Below are positions 37,628 through 48,559 of a stretch of DNA of 64,000 nt, one piece after another. The DNA is from Knoellia flava TL1 (GTDB lineage Bacteria; Actinomycetota; Actinomycetes; Actinomycetales; Dermatophilaceae). Location: positions 97,666 to 161,665 of the forward strand of contig NZ_AVPI01000045.1 in the NCBI RefSeq assembly GCF_000768675.1. Reading direction: 5' to 3'. The notes under the pieces were generated by a model, which saw only the letters and a list, made by a program, of their open reading frames with translations, was not told the DNA's origin and did not search any database. Position numbers and translations under genes: made by a program. Position 1 is the first letter of the stretch, and each line of letters begins with the position of its first letter.

Positions 37628-38428
37628 ATGGGAACGGTGGCGATCTTCGGTGCGGGTGTCATGGGCGAGACGTTGCTCTCGGGTCTGCTGCGAGCGGGGC
37701 GACCGGCCGACGAGCTCCTCATCACCGAGCGCCGGGCCGACCGCGCTGCCGAGCTGACCGAGAAGTACGGCGTGCGCGCCCTCACCAACGTCGAGGCGGC
37801 CACCCAGGCCGACACCCTCGTCCTCGTCGTCAAGCCGCAGGACATGGCTGCGCTCCTCGACGAGATCAGCCCCCACGTCGCCGACGGCAACCTCGTCGTC
37901 AGCCTCGCCGCCGGCATCACGACCGAGTTCCTTGAGAGCCGTCTGGCAGAGGGCCGCTCGGTCGTGCGCGTCATGCCCAACACCCCGGCGCTCGTCGACC
38001 AGGGCATGGCGGCGGTGAGCGGCGGCCGTCACTGCCAGCCCGACCAGCTCCAGCACGCCATCGAGCTCCTCGCCGCCACCGGCAAGGTGACCGAGGTCCC
38101 CGAGAAGCAGCTCGACGCGGTGACGGCGATCTCCGGCAGCGGGCCGGCATACATCTTCTACGTCGTCGAGGCGATGATCGAGGCGGGCGTTGTCCTCGGC
38201 ATGCCCCGCGCGACCGCGACCGAGCTCGTCACGCAGACCCTCTTCGGCGCAGCGACCATGCTGCGCGAGACCGGGCAGCACCCGACGGTGCTGCGCGAGC
38301 AGGTCACCTCGCCGGGCGGCACGACGGCAGCAGCCCTGCGCGAGCTCGACGACCACAAGGTGCGGGCCGCGTTCATCAGCGCGATGGAGGCCGCCGCTGT
38401 CCGCTCCAAGGAGCTCTCCGGTGGCTGA
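37628..38428 (+). CDS. proC: pyrroline-5-carboxylate reductase
   Basis: 266 aa; final step of proline synthesis. NADP motif VAIFGAGVMGETLLSGLLRAG, then VKPQDMAALLDEI, VVRVMPNTPALVDQGMAAV, and the C-terminal substrate block ISGSGPAYIFYVVEAMIEAGVVLG followed by VTSPGGTTAAALREL. TAGTCT lies 6 nt before ATG (37616-37621). It overlaps the next acetyltransferase by 8 nt. Confidence 0.96.
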   Translation: MGTVAIFGAGVMGETLLSGLLRAGRPADELLITERRADRAAELTEKYGVRALTNVEAATQADTLVLVVKPQDMAALLDEISPHVADGNLVVSLAAGITTEFLESRLAEGRSVVRVMPNTPALVDQGMAAVSGGRHCQPDQLQHAIELLAATGKVTEVPEKQLDAVTAISGSGPAYIFYVVEAMIEAGVVLGMPRATATELVTQTLFGAATMLRETGQHPTVLREQVTSPGGTTAAALRELDDHKVRAAFISAMEAAAVRSKELSGG

Positions 38429-38969
38429 CCGGTCCTCCCGGACCCTCGAGGTCGTCCCGGTCACCGAGGACAACTGGCGCACCTACCGCGACGTGCGCCT
38501 CGCCGCGCTCCTCGACACCCCCCGCGCCTTCGCCAACACGTATGCCGTGAGCGCGGCCTACCCGGAGTCGTCCTGGCTCGCACGCCTGAGGACGATGCAC
38601 GTGTGGCTCGCCTTCGTCGACGACCGGCCGGTGGGCACGGTGTCGCTCTGGCACTCGCAGGACCAGCCGGACGAGGAGGTCTACCTCATCGGCATGTGGG
38701 TGTCCGCGTCCGCGCGCGGCGCCGGTGTCGGCGACCTGCTCGTCTCGACCGCCCTCGACGCCGCCGGCGAGGCCGGGTACTCACGCGTGCACCTCGAGGT
38801 CGCCGAGGAGAACCTCCCGGCACAGCGCCTCTACGAGCGCCACGGGTTCGCCCGGACGGGCACGACGTGGGACAACCCGCTCTACGGCGGCATCCTCGAG
38901 ATCGGGTACGCGGTCAGGGTGGACCCGGGTTGCCGCCCGTCCGTGGCGTCGGGGACAGTGGGGGCATGA
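38421..38969 (+). CDS. GNAT acetyltransferase, first of a tandem pair
   Basis: 182 aa. The acetyl-CoA-binding block is ASARGAGVGDLLVSTALDAA (RGxGxG type), preceded by VGTVSLWHS and followed by VHLEVAEENLPAQRLYERHGFARTG. The N-terminus VTEDNWRTYRDVRLAALLDTPRAFANTY closely resembles that of the next gene, so the two probably arose by duplication. Substrate unknown. The GTG start overlaps proC by 8 nt. Confidence 0.88.
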   Translation: MADRSSRTLEVVPVTEDNWRTYRDVRLAALLDTPRAFANTYAVSAAYPESSWLARLRTMHVWLAFVDDRPVGTVSLWHSQDQPDEEVYLIGMWVSASARGAGVGDLLVSTALDAAGEAGYSRVHLEVAEENLPAQRLYERHGFARTGTTWDNPLYGGILEIGYAVRVDPGCRPSVASGTVGA

Positions 38970-39493
38970 GCGAGATCAGCGTGCGCCCGCTGGGCGAAGA
39001 GGACTGGCAGCAGTACCGCGACACCCGACTGACCGCGCTCCGGGAGTCACCCGAGGCCTTCGCCGCCACGGCCGCCGAGGAGGAGGCCCTCGACGAGGAC
39101 TTCTGGCGACTGCGCATGCAGCGCTCCACCCGCCTCATCGCCGAGCGCGACGGCTCGCCCATCGGCATCGTCAGCGTCGGTCGAGCCGGTGAGGACCACC
39201 CGCGCACGGCCGAGCTCTTCGGCCTCTGGGTCTCGCCCGAGGCCCGCGGCAGCGGCGTCGCCACCGAGCTCGTGCGCGCCGGCGCCAACCTCGCCCGCGA
39301 GCAGGGCCAGACCCAGCTCGCCTACTGGGTCGGCAGCGACAACGGCCGCGCCGTCGCGTTCGCGAGCGGGTTCGGTTTCCGCCCGACCGCCGAGCGACGC
39401 CCCATGCGGGTCAAGTCCGACGACGACGAGGACGAGGTCGCCATGGTGCTCGCCCTCGGAGGCGACCGCGGATCGGTCGCCAGGGACTTCTGA
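38966..39493 (+). CDS. GNAT acetyltransferase, second of a tandem pair
   Basis: 175 aa. N-terminal LGEEDWQQYRDTRLTALRESPEAFAAT parallels the preceding paralogue. Motif A is SPEARGSGVATELVRAGANLA, motif B YWVGSDNGRAVAFASGFGFRPTAERRP. The ATGA overlap makes proC and both acetyltransferases one transcript. No substrate can be predicted. Confidence 0.88.
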   Translation: MSEISVRPLGEEDWQQYRDTRLTALRESPEAFAATAAEEEALDEDFWRLRMQRSTRLIAERDGSPIGIVSVGRAGEDHPRTAELFGLWVSPEARGSGVATELVRAGANLAREQGQTQLAYWVGSDNGRAVAFASGFGFRPTAERRPMRVKSDDDEDEVAMVLALGGDRGSVARDF

Positions 39494-39513
39494 GCCGCGC
39501 GCGGGCTTGCTGG

Positions 39514-40179
39514 CTAGGGGCGGGAGGCGAGGCGCTCGAGGAGCTCGGTCGGGCCGCTGACGATGAGCGTGTCGTGAGCCGAGACCTTGGTCGAGGGGAC
39601 GGCATACGTGAAGTCGGCGCCGGGTGACTTCACGCCGACGATCGTCACGCCGTACTTGCTGCGGATGGCGCTCTGCTCGAGCGTGAAGCCGATCGCTTCG
39701 GTCGGCGGGCGCATCTTGACGATGGCGAAGCCGTCGTCGAACTCGATGTAGTCCTGGAGCTTGCCGCCGACGAGGTGCGCGACGCGGCGGCCGGTGTCGG
39801 CCTCGGGGCGCACGATGTGCTGGACGCCGATCCGGTCGAGGATGCGGGCGTGCTCGGGCGACATCGCCTTGGCCCAGATGTCGGGGATGCCGGCGTCGAC
39901 GAGGTTGGCCGACGAGAGCACCGAGGCCTCGATCGACGAGCCGACCCCGACGACGGCGATGCGGTAGCGCGAGGCCTTGGCGTCGCGGACGACCTCGGCG
40001 TCGCTCGCATCGCCGTGGATGACCGAGCTGAGCCGCCCGAGGAACTTCTCCGCGAGGAAGCCGTCCTTCTCGATCGCGACGACGCGGTGGCCGAGGCGAC
40101 GCAGCTCGAGGGCGGCGGCACCACCGAACCGACCGAGCCCGACGACGAGGACGTCGAGATCGCTGTTCTTGGCTCCCAC
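39514..40179 (-). CDS. RCK-domain potassium-channel regulatory protein (KtrA/TrkA type)
   Basis: 221 aa. Residues about 8-125 form the RCK-N Rossmann domain (LDVLVVGLGRFGGAAALELRRLGHRVVAIEKD, GDASDAEVV); residues about 140-220 form RCK-C (YIEFDDGFAIVKMRPP, HDTLIVSGPTELL). It should gate a KtrB-like potassium channel in response to nucleotides, but no channel gene lies in the window. GTG 40179 has GGAGGAG upstream. Divergent from acuC. Confidence 0.92.
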   Translation of the reverse strand: MGAKNSDLDVLVVGLGRFGGAAALELRRLGHRVVAIEKDGFLAEKFLGRLSSVIHGDASDAEVVRDAKASRYRIAVVGVGSSIEASVLSSANLVDAGIPDIWAKAMSPEHARILDRIGVQHIVRPEADTGRRVAHLVGGKLQDYIEFDDGFAIVKMRPPTEAIGFTLEQSAIRSKYGVTIVGVKSPGADFTYAVPSTKVSAHDTLIVSGPTELLERLASRP

Positions 40180-40285
40180 GGGCGCTCCTCCTTGCGACGG
40201 CCCGCGGTGACGGCGGGTCCACGTGACGGTCACTTCGGGGTCGAGGCTAACGCCCGGTGGGGTCCCCGGGGGTAGCGTGCGCGGC

Positions 40286-41476
40286 ATGGCTCACCGCACG
40301 CGCCTGGTCTGGGACGACGGCTTCACGGCATACAACTTCGGCCCGACCCACCCGATGGCGCCCGTGCGACTCGACCTCACCACCCGGCTGGCGCGCTCGC
40401 TCGGTGTCCTCGACAAGGTCGAGGTGGTCTGTCCGGGCGTCGCGAGCGACGAGCTCCTCGCCACGGTCCACGACCCCGGCTACGTCGCCGCAGTGCGGGC
40501 CGCCTCCGCCGACCCGAGCGTCGCCGAGGCGCGACGCGGTCTGGGGACGGAGGACGACCCGGCCTTCGCGGGGATGCACGAGGCGAGCGCCCGCATCGTC
40601 CAGGGCACGGTCGACCTCTGCGACGCGGTCTGGCGTGGCGAGATCGACCACGGCGTCAACTACTGCGGCGGGCTCCACCACGCGATGGCCACCCACGCCG
40701 CCGGCTTCTGCATCTACAACGACGCGGCCGTCGGGATCCAGCACCTTCTCGACAGCGGGGCCAAGCGCGTCGCCTACGTCGACATCGACGTCCACCACGG
40801 TGACGGCGTGGAGCGGATCTTCTGGCACGACCCTCGCGTCCTCACGATCTCGGTCCACGAGTCCGGGCGTGCGCTCTTCCCGGGGACGGGCTACCCCGGC
40901 GACATCGGCGGCCCGGACGCGCGGGGGAGCGCCGCCAACGTCGCGCTGCCGCCCGGCACCGGCGACTCCGAGTGGCTGCGCGCCATCGAGTCGGTCGTTC
41001 CCCAGCTCGTCGAGGCGTTCAAGCCCGACGTCCTCGTCACCCAGCACGGGTGCGACACCCACAGCCAGGACCCGCTCGCGCACCTCGCCGTGTCGGTCGA
41101 CGCCCAACGGAGAGCGCACGAGTGCCTCCACCGGCTGGCCCACGACGTCGCCGACGGGCGCTGGGTCGCCCTCGGCGGAGGTGGCTACGAGCTCGTCGAC
41201 GTCGTGCCCCGGTCGTGGACCCACCTGGCTGCCATCGCGGCCCATGCGCCCATCCCGGCCGCCACGGAGATCCCCGACGAGTGGCACGACCACGTGCGCG
41301 AGCTCATCGGCCGCGACGGCCCGGCGACGATGGGCGACCTTCCCCCCGACGACCTCCCGATCTGGGTGCGTTCGTGGGGCATGGGGCACAACCCCGACCG
41401 CCCCGTCGACGCCGCGATCCTCGCCACCCGTCAAGCCGTCTTCCCGCTCCACGGGCTCGACCCGTGGTTCGACTAG
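40286..41476 (+). CDS. acuC: acetoin utilisation protein AcuC (class I/II-like deacetylase)
   Basis: 396 aa, histone-deacetylase fold. Zinc and charge-relay residues are in GGLHHAMATHAAGFCIYND, VAYVDIDVHHGDGVERIF and VTQHGCDTHSQDPLAHL; the C-terminal GGGGYELVDVVPRSWTHL is typical. AcuC-like enzymes deacetylate proteins such as acetyl-CoA synthetase; no acs gene is adjacent. TAGCGT (40273-40278) precedes ATG by 7 nt, implying a leaderless mRNA. Confidence 0.93.
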   Translation: MAHRTRLVWDDGFTAYNFGPTHPMAPVRLDLTTRLARSLGVLDKVEVVCPGVASDELLATVHDPGYVAAVRAASADPSVAEARRGLGTEDDPAFAGMHEASARIVQGTVDLCDAVWRGEIDHGVNYCGGLHHAMATHAAGFCIYNDAAVGIQHLLDSGAKRVAYVDIDVHHGDGVERIFWHDPRVLTISVHESGRALFPGTGYPGDIGGPDARGSAANVALPPGTGDSEWLRAIESVVPQLVEAFKPDVLVTQHGCDTHSQDPLAHLAVSVDAQRRAHECLHRLAHDVADGRWVALGGGGYELVDVVPRSWTHLAAIAAHAPIPAATEIPDEWHDHVRELIGRDGPATMGDLPPDDLPIWVRSWGMGHNPDRPVDAAILATRQAVFPLHGLDPWFD

Positions 41477-41643
41477 TGGAGGAAATCTCCCCACTGGGCA
41501 GCGTGTCGGCTGGACTTCTCAAAGATATCCCTCCAACCGCTTCCCCAAGTGTCACACCAGCCCCTATGGTTGCTTCTTGCACGCCCGTAGATGACCGCCG
41601 GTGGGGAAGCCGGCGATGCGCGCGTGCAGAAGTTGAGGTGGCC

Positions 41644-41841
41644 ATGTCCCAGGAACGTCTTGCCGAGGTGCGGTTTCTCACCGTCGCCGAGGTCGCCTCG
41701 ATCATGCGCGTGTCGAAGATGACCGTCTATCGCATGGTCCACGGAGGTGAGCTTCCGGCTGTCCGCGTCGGTCGGTCCTTCAGGGTTCCCGAGGACGAGG
41801 TGCAGAAGTACCTCCGGGAGTCCTACATGGGCACCGCCTGA
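41644..41841 (+). CDS. small excisionase/MerR-like HTH protein
   Basis: 65 aa, essentially one winged-helix unit: RFLTVAEVASIMRVSKMTVYRMVHGGELPAVRVGRSFRVPEDEVQKYL. Small chromosomal proteins of this type are conserved in Actinomycetota and resemble BldC; the regulon here is unknown. A 167-bp relatively AT-rich leader (TATGGT at 41565-41570) precedes it and a 19-bp stem hairpin follows. Neighbouring bS22 has a separate promoter. Confidence 0.88.
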   Translation: MSQERLAEVRFLTVAEVASIMRVSKMTVYRMVHGGELPAVRVGRSFRVPEDEVQKYLRESYMGTA

Positions 41842-41853
41842 CGAGCCGAGCTC

Positions 41854-41895
41854 CACGGGAAGGGCCGGACCATCGTTGGTCCGGCCCTTCCCGTG
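41854..41895 (+). terminator. 19-bp stem, 4-nt loop terminator
   Basis: Perfectly paired arms 41854-41872 and 41877-41895 around TCGT, 12 bp after the HTH gene stop. No T tract follows. Confidence 0.85.
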
Positions 41896-41905
41896 TCCGG
41901 GCCCG

Positions 41906-41935
41906 TTTGGGCGCTCGGCGCCGCGCCGGTAGGGT
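41906..41935 (+). promoter_or_regulatory. promoter of the bS22 gene
   Basis: TTTGGG (41906-41911) and TAGGGT (41930-41935) with 18-bp spacing, giving a leader of about 90 nt before the bS22 start. Confidence 0.5.
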
Positions 41936-42030
41936 TGCCCCCTGACACACGCGCGCCGGTCGGCCGCGCAGGCCGACCAGCAGCTGCTGGTCCACCGTCG
42001 TTCGCATCTCTCAACCAGCAAGGACTGCAC

Positions 42031-42129
42031 ATGGGTTCAGTGATCAAGAAGCGTCGCAAGCGCATGGCGAAGAAGAAGCACCGCAAGCTGCTTCGCAAGA
42101 CCCGCCACCAGCGTCGCAACAAGAAGTGA
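42031..42129 (+). CDS. ribosomal protein bS22 (AURKAIP1/COX24-like)
   Basis: Only 32 aa, 18 of them Lys or Arg, opening MGSVIKKRRKRMAKKKHRK and ending RHQRRNKK. It matches the very small extra 30S protein of actinobacterial ribosomes related to the C-terminus of mitochondrial AURKAIP1. AAGGAC about 7 nt upstream marks the ribosome site. A GC-rich hairpin with TTCT tail follows. Confidence 0.93.
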   Translation: MGSVIKKRRKRMAKKKHRKLLRKTRHQRRNKK

Positions 42130-42150
42130 CGCGTCGCTGACGCGATCGAT

Positions 42151-42176
42151 CGGCCCTCGCCCTCCGGCGGGGGCCG
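42151..42176 (+). terminator. GC-rich hairpin after bS22
   Basis: An 11-bp stem with one G-T pair around a 4-nt loop, 21 bp after the stop and followed by TTCT. Confidence 0.75.
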
Positions 42177-42355
42177 TTCTGCATCCTCGACCCGTATGCC
42201 GTTCGCTCGCCTCCGTGCGCGGGTCCACCTTCGACGACCGTGGCCGTGCGCCGCCGGTCCGGGTGATCGGGCTCTCCCGGACAACACTGCCGTCGCGCGG
42301 TGACGACGAAGTAGGGTCGGGCACGACGACGTCGACGCGAGGGAGGGCAGGACCC

Positions 42356-43398
42356 GTGGGCCAAGTGGTACTCGTGACGGGGGTCTCGCGCTACATCGGT
42401 GGCGTCCTCGCCCGACGGCTCGCGGCCGACCCCGGCGTCGACAAGGTCATCGGCGTCGACGTCATCCCTCCGCCGCGCGACCTCGGCGGGGCCGAGTTCG
42501 TGCGCGCGGACATCCGCAACCCGATGATCGGCAAGGTCATCGCCCAGGGTGACGTCGACACGGTCGTGCACGCCAACGTCATCGCGACACCGACCTTCGC
42601 CGGGGGGCGCACCCCGCAGAAGGAGATCAACGTCATCGGCACGATGCAGCTGCTCGCCGCCTGCCAGAAGGCGTCGACGGTCAAGCGGCTCGTCGTGAAG
42701 TCCACCGCAGCGGTCTACGGCTCCACGCCGCGCGACCCGGCGATGTTCACCGAGGAGATGACGGCCAAGCGGCTTCCGTCGTCCGGCTTCGGCAAGGACT
42801 CGATCGAGGTCGAGGGCTACGTGCGCGGGTTCGCCCGCCGCCGACCCGACGCCGAGATCCTCACCCTGCGGTTCGCCAACATCATCGGTCCGCGGATCCG
42901 CACCTCGATCACCGACTACTTCAACCTGCCGGTCATCCCGATCCCGTTCGGCTACGACGCGCGGCTGCAGTTCTTCCACGAGGACGACGCCATCGCGGCC
43001 CTTGTGCGGGGCGTGACGGGCTCGACGACCGGGGTCGTCAACCTCGCCGGCGACGGCGTCCTCACCGTGGTGCAGGCGGCCGCGATCGCGCGCCGCCCGT
43101 TCGTCATGGTCCCGATGGCCGCGGCGGGCCCGCTCGGTGGCCTCGGCAAGCGGTTCGGGCTCGTCGACTTCAGCCCCGACCAGATGTCGTTCCTCGCGTT
43201 CGGCCGCGGCATGGACACGACGGTGATGCGGACGACCTTCGGGTTCAACCCGACGTTCTCGACGCGCGCCGCCTTCGAGGACTTCGCCCGGACCGTCACC
43301 CCGGTCGTGCCGTCGTTCGACGCGGTGACGGGGGCCGTCGGCGGCCTCGCCGGTGTGGCACAACAGGTCCTCGGTCGCGCAACGGGAGGTCGGCTCTG

Positions 43399-43399
<1 letters not shown>
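42356..43399 (+). CDS. NAD-dependent epimerase/dehydratase family protein
   Basis: 347 aa extended-SDR fold. The NAD motif is VVLVTGVSRYIGGVLARRLAAD (GxxxxxG with an atypical VSRYIG), followed by FVRADIRNPMIG, VVHANVIATP and STAAVYGST. The YxxxK pair is not evident: SGFGKDSIEVEGYVRGFAR has no Tyr three residues before Lys, so catalysis is uncertain. TAGGGT at 42312-42317 and GGGAGG precede GTG 42356. It shares one base with the downstream acyltransferase, a pairing I recall from other actinobacteria. Confidence 0.85.
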
Positions 43400-45030
<1,631 letters not shown>

Positions 45031-45038
45031 GCCGCCGT

Positions 45039-45305
45039 ATGCCGTCCGCCCCCGACCCGCAGCCGCGCGTCACCCTCATCGGCAAGCCGGGGTGCCACCT
45101 GTGCGACGACGCCCGGGCGGTCGTCGCGGCAGTGACCGCCGAGCTGGGGGAGTCGTTCGTCGAGCGCTCGGTCCTCGAGGAGCCCGAGCTGATGGCGCGC
45201 TACGCCGAGGAGATTCCCGTGACGCTCGTCGACGGCCGGCAGCACGACTTCTGGAGGGTCGACCCCGACCGGCTGCGCGACGCGCTGTCCCGGCCGCCCC
45301 ACTGA
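45039..45305 (+). CDS. glutaredoxin-like protein (DUF836)
   Basis: 88 aa thioredoxin fold. The redox motif is CHLC in LIGKPGCHLCDDARAVV, and the cis-proline segment is EIPVTLVDGRQHDFWRVD. Probably a cytoplasmic thiol-disulfide protein. Its ATG lies inside a GTATGCC heptamer (45037-45043), 9 bp after the acyltransferase stop, with no clear ribosome site, suggesting coupling to the upstream gene. Confidence 0.85.
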   Translation: MPSAPDPQPRVTLIGKPGCHLCDDARAVVAAVTAELGESFVERSVLEEPELMARYAEEIPVTLVDGRQHDFWRVDPDRLRDALSRPPH

Positions 45306-45312
45306 CGGGGGT

Positions 45313-45431
45313 CTTGCGTCCGGCACGGTGACGGCTGGGCCACCACACCCGCGGACGCAAGGGACGGCATACGGGGCTGGTGGTCTTTGCGTCCAGCGAG
45401 ATGACGCCCAGGCCCCCACAGGTGCGGAGGC
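45313..45431. repeat. two related intergenic repeat units upstream of rex
   Basis: Unit A (45313-45361) has 10-bp inverted ends CTTGCGTCCG/CGGACGCAAG. A degenerate unit B (45385-45431) follows. Between them lies GGACGGCATAC. The same layout occurs in the array at 51181-51370, so these belong to one element family. Confidence 0.75.
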
Positions 45432-45519
45432 ACGGGCGGGCGTCGGGTGCGGGAGCGGTTACGCACGGTGCTTGTACCAGAGCCCGCTCCGTGCTCCGTC
45501 TCGGGGTCCGCTCGTGACT

Positions 45520-45548
45520 TTGTGCATCCCTTCACAAGTGCGTACGCT
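45520..45548 (+). promoter_or_regulatory. Rex operator overlapping the rex promoter
   Basis: TTGTG-8-CACAA at 45520-45537 fits the Rex operator consensus. Its left half TTGTGC serves as a -35 with 17-bp spacing to TACGCT (45543-45548). This predicts NADH/NAD-controlled autoregulation of rex and the linked haem genes. Confidence 0.8.
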
Positions 45549-45591
45549 GACAGGGCACCACCACCTGTGAAGAAGAGGAGTCGAAGGCCTC

Positions 45592-46284
45592 GTGTCCGCC
45601 GACGTCGCAGCCCGCCGGGGTATCCCCGATGCGTCCGTGGCGCGACTCCCCGGATACCTCCAGGCCCTCACGAACCTCGCCGAGCGCGGCATCTCGTCGG
45701 TGAGCTCCGAGGAGCTCGCGGCCGCCGCCGGTGTCAGCTCGGCCAAGCTGCGCAAGGACCTCTCCCACCTCGGCTCCTACGGCGTGCGGGGCGTCGGCTA
45801 CGAGGTCGACCGGCTCGCCTACGAGATCTCGACCGCGCTCGGGCTCACCCAGGACTGGCCGGTGGCCATCGTCGGGATGGGCAACCTCGGCCGCGCGCTC
45901 GCGGCATACAGCGGGTTCACGACGCGCGGCTTCAACGTCATCGCGCTGCTCGACCGCGACGAGGCGATCGTCGGCGCGCCTGTGGGCGACCGGACGGTCC
46001 GGCCCATGGGCGACCTCGACGCGCTCGTCCGCGACGACCGGCTCGCCATCGGGGTGATCGCCACGCCCGCGGACTCCGCGCAGGACGTCGCCGACCGGCT
46101 GGTCGAGGCCGGCGTGCGGTCGATCCTCAACTTCGCGCCGTGCGTGCTCGACGTGCCGGACGACGTCATGGTCCGCAAGGTCGACATGTCGACCGAGCTG
46201 CAGATCCTCGCCTTCCACGAGCAGCGCCGCACCGGTGAGCTCGACCTCGGCCGGACCGCCGACGTCGGAGAGGTGGCGTTGTGA
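45592..46284 (+). CDS. rex: redox-sensing transcriptional repressor Rex
   Basis: 230 aa. The N-terminal winged helix is VSSEELAAAAGVSSAKLRKDLSHLGSYGVRGVGY (residues about 37-70); the NADH-binding Rossmann motif is VGMGNLG at 94-100, and the C-terminal domain-swap helix contains TELQILAFHEQR. Rex releases DNA when NADH is high, derepressing respiratory genes. GTG 45592 overlaps nothing upstream; the stop overlaps hemA (GTGA), linking redox sensing directly to haem synthesis. Confidence 0.96.
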   Translation: MSADVAARRGIPDASVARLPGYLQALTNLAERGISSVSSEELAAAAGVSSAKLRKDLSHLGSYGVRGVGYEVDRLAYEISTALGLTQDWPVAIVGMGNLGRALAAYSGFTTRGFNVIALLDRDEAIVGAPVGDRTVRPMGDLDALVRDDRLAIGVIATPADSAQDVADRLVEAGVRSILNFAPCVLDVPDDVMVRKVDMSTELQILAFHEQRRTGELDLGRTADVGEVAL

Positions 46285-47606
46285 GCCTGCTCGTCCTCGG
46301 GCTGTCGCACCACGGCGCCCCCATCGGCCTTCTCGAGGCCGCCGCACTCGACCCTGCTGCTCGCGGTCGTCTCGAGGCCTCGATCGTCGGCTCCGAGCAC
46401 GTCGTCGAGGCCGTCGTCGTCTCGACGTGCAACCGCACCGAGGTTTATGCCGAGGGGCTGACCTTCCACGGCGCGCTCACCGACGTCTCCGAGGCGCTCG
46501 CCGCCGCGACCGGTGTGCCGCTCGCCGACCTCCAGCCCCACCTCTACGTCCACTACGAGGACCGCGGCATCGCGCACGCCTTCTCGGTGGCCGCCGGGCT
46601 GGACTCGATGGCCGTCGGGGAGGCGCAGATCCTCGGCCAGCTCCGTGAGGCCCTGACCCGCGCCCAGCGCCGCGGCCACGTCGGTCCGGCGCTCAACACC
46701 CTTCTGCAGCAGGCCCTCCGGGTCGGCAAGCGGGTCCACACCGAGACGGGCATCGACGACGTGAGCCGCTCGCTCGTCGGCGCCGGGCTTGGGCTGGCCG
46801 ACGGGTCCGTCGGTCCGGTCGACGGTGCCCACGTCCTCGTCATCGGCGCGGGCGGCATGGGCGCCCTCGCGGCGACCACGGTGAGCCAGGCCGGCGCCGC
46901 GTCGGTGACCGTCGTCAACCGCGGGCTCGCCCGCGCCGAGCGGCTCGCAGAGCGTGTCGGTGGCAGCGCCCGACCGTGGGCCGAGCGCACCGAGGCCCTG
47001 GCCGGCGCCGACATCGTCATCTCGAGCACCGGCGCGACCGGTGTCGTCGTCACCTCGGACGACGTCGCCGCTGCCCTCGCCGAGCGCGACGGCCGCCCGC
47101 AGCTCTATGTCGACCTCGCTCTGCCCCACGACATCGACCTCTCCGTCGCCGACCTCGACGGCGTGACCCGCATCGGGCTCGCCGAGCTCGGTGAGGCCCT
47201 CAGCTCCGCCGGTGACGTCCCACAGGTCCGCGAGGCCCGCGACATCGTCACCGGCGAGGTCGCCGCCTTCCTCACCGAGCGCTCCTCCGAGGCCGTCGCC
47301 CCGACAGTCGCCGCCCTCCGGTCGCGCGCACAGTCCGTCGTCGACGATGAGATGGCCCGGCTCGAGCGGCGCACCCCCGACCTCGCCGACGCCCACCGCG
47401 CCGAGGTCCAGCGCACCGTGCACCGCATCGTCGAGAAGCTCCTCCACGCGCCCACCGTCCGGGTCAAGGAGATGGCGCAGAACGGGCAGGGTGGCAGCTA
47501 TGCCAAGGCCCTGAGCGAGCTGTTCGACCTCGACCCGCGCGAGGTGTCGGTCGTCTCGACGCCGCCGGTCATCCCGGCCACCGACGACGAGGAGGTCGGG
47601 CGATGA
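46281..47606 (+). CDS. hemA: glutamyl-tRNA reductase
   Basis: 441 aa; converts glutamyl-tRNA to glutamate-1-semialdehyde. The catalytic Cys50 is in [30 protein letters not shown], the NADPH motif [14 protein letters not shown] and LPHDIDLSV follow. The C-terminal dimerisation helix is long with an extra acidic tail (ATDDEEVGR). It is coupled by 4-nt overlaps to rex and hemC. Confidence 0.97.
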   Translation: MSLLVLGLSHHGAPIGLLEAAALDPAARGRLEASIVGSEHVVEAVVVSTCNRTEVYAEGLTFHGALTDVSEALAAATGVPLADLQPHLYVHYEDRGIAHAFSVAAGLDSMAVGEAQILGQLREALTRAQRRGHVGPALNTLLQQALRVGKRVHTETGIDDVSRSLVGAGLGLADGSVGPVDGAHVLVIGAGGMGALAATTVSQAGAASVTVVNRGLARAERLAERVGGSARPWAERTEALAGADIVISSTGATGVVVTSDDVAAALAERDGRPQLYVDLALPHDIDLSVADLDGVTRIGLAELGEALSSAGDVPQVREARDIVTGEVAAFLTERSSEAVAPTVAALRSRAQSVVDDEMARLERRTPDLADAHRAEVQRTVHRIVEKLLHAPTVRVKEMAQNGQGGSYAKALSELFDLDPREVSVVSTPPVIPATDDEEVGR

Positions 47607-48556
47607 CCCTGCGCCTCGGCACCCGCCGCTCCACCCTCGCGACCACGCAGTCCTCATGGGTCGCCGACCGCCTGCGCGACCTCGGGCACGACGTCGAGCT
47701 CGTCGAGATCACGACCGAGGGCGACCGCGACCGCACGACCCCCCTCGCGAGCATGGGCGGCACCGGCGTCTTCGTCTCCGCCCTGCGCGAGGCGCTGCGC
47801 GACGGCACCGTCGACCTCGCGGTGCACTCCCTCAAGGACCTGCCGACCACCCCCGAGGACGACCTCGTCGTCGCGGCCATCCCCTCGCGGGAGGACCCGC
47901 GCGACGCCCTCGTCGCCCGCGACGGCCTCACCCTGGGCGAGCTTCCTGCCGGCTCGACCGTCGGCACCGGCTCCCCGCGGCGTCGTGCACAGCTCGAGGC
48001 GCTCGGCCTCGGGCTCGAGCTGCGCGAGCTGCGCGGCAACGTCGAGACCAGGCTCGGCAAGGTCAGCGGCGGCGAGCTCGACGCGGTCGTGCTCGCGCAC
48101 GCCGGCCTGCGACGGATCGGTCGCGCGGACGTCGTCACCGAGGTGCTCGACCCCATCCAGATGCTTCCCGCGCCCGGCCAGGGCGCGCTCGCGGTCGAGG
48201 TCCGCGCCGACGACTCCGCCACCCGTGACGTGGTCGCCGCCCTCGACGACGCCGACACCCGCGCGTGCGTCGTCGCCGAGCGCGCGGTCCTCGCCGAGCT
48301 CGAGGCCGGCTGCTCCGCACCCATCGGGGCGCTCGCCGAGGTCGTCCTCGGCGACGACGGCGACGAGCTCTCGCTGCGCGCGGTCGTCGCGAGCATCGAC
48401 GGAGCCGGCGACGTGCGCCGCTCGGCCGCCGGCTCCCCGGCCGACGCCGACGGGCTCGGCCGCGCCCTCGCCCGACTCCTCCTCGAGGACGGCGCCGCCG
48501 ACCTCGCCCCGCTCTCACCCCGTCCCACCGTCCACACCGAACGTCCCGGAGCGTGA
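47603..48556 (+). CDS. hemC: hydroxymethylbilane synthase
   Basis: 317 aa; polymerises four porphobilinogens. Signatures: [56 protein letters not shown] and the dipyrromethane-cofactor cysteine, about Cys237, in [11 protein letters not shown]. It lies four bp from the next gene. Confidence 0.97.
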   Translation: MTLRLGTRRSTLATTQSSWVADRLRDLGHDVELVEITTEGDRDRTTPLASMGGTGVFVSALREALRDGTVDLAVHSLKDLPTTPEDDLVVAAIPSREDPRDALVARDGLTLGELPAGSTVGTGSPRRRAQLEALGLGLELRELRGNVETRLGKVSGGELDAVVLAHAGLRRIGRADVVTEVLDPIQMLPAPGQGALAVEVRADDSATRDVVAALDDADTRACVVAERAVLAELEAGCSAPIGALAEVVLGDDGDELSLRAVVASIDGAGDVRRSAAGSPADADGLGRALARLLLEDGAADLAPLSPRPTVHTERPGA

Positions 48557-48559
48557 CCA

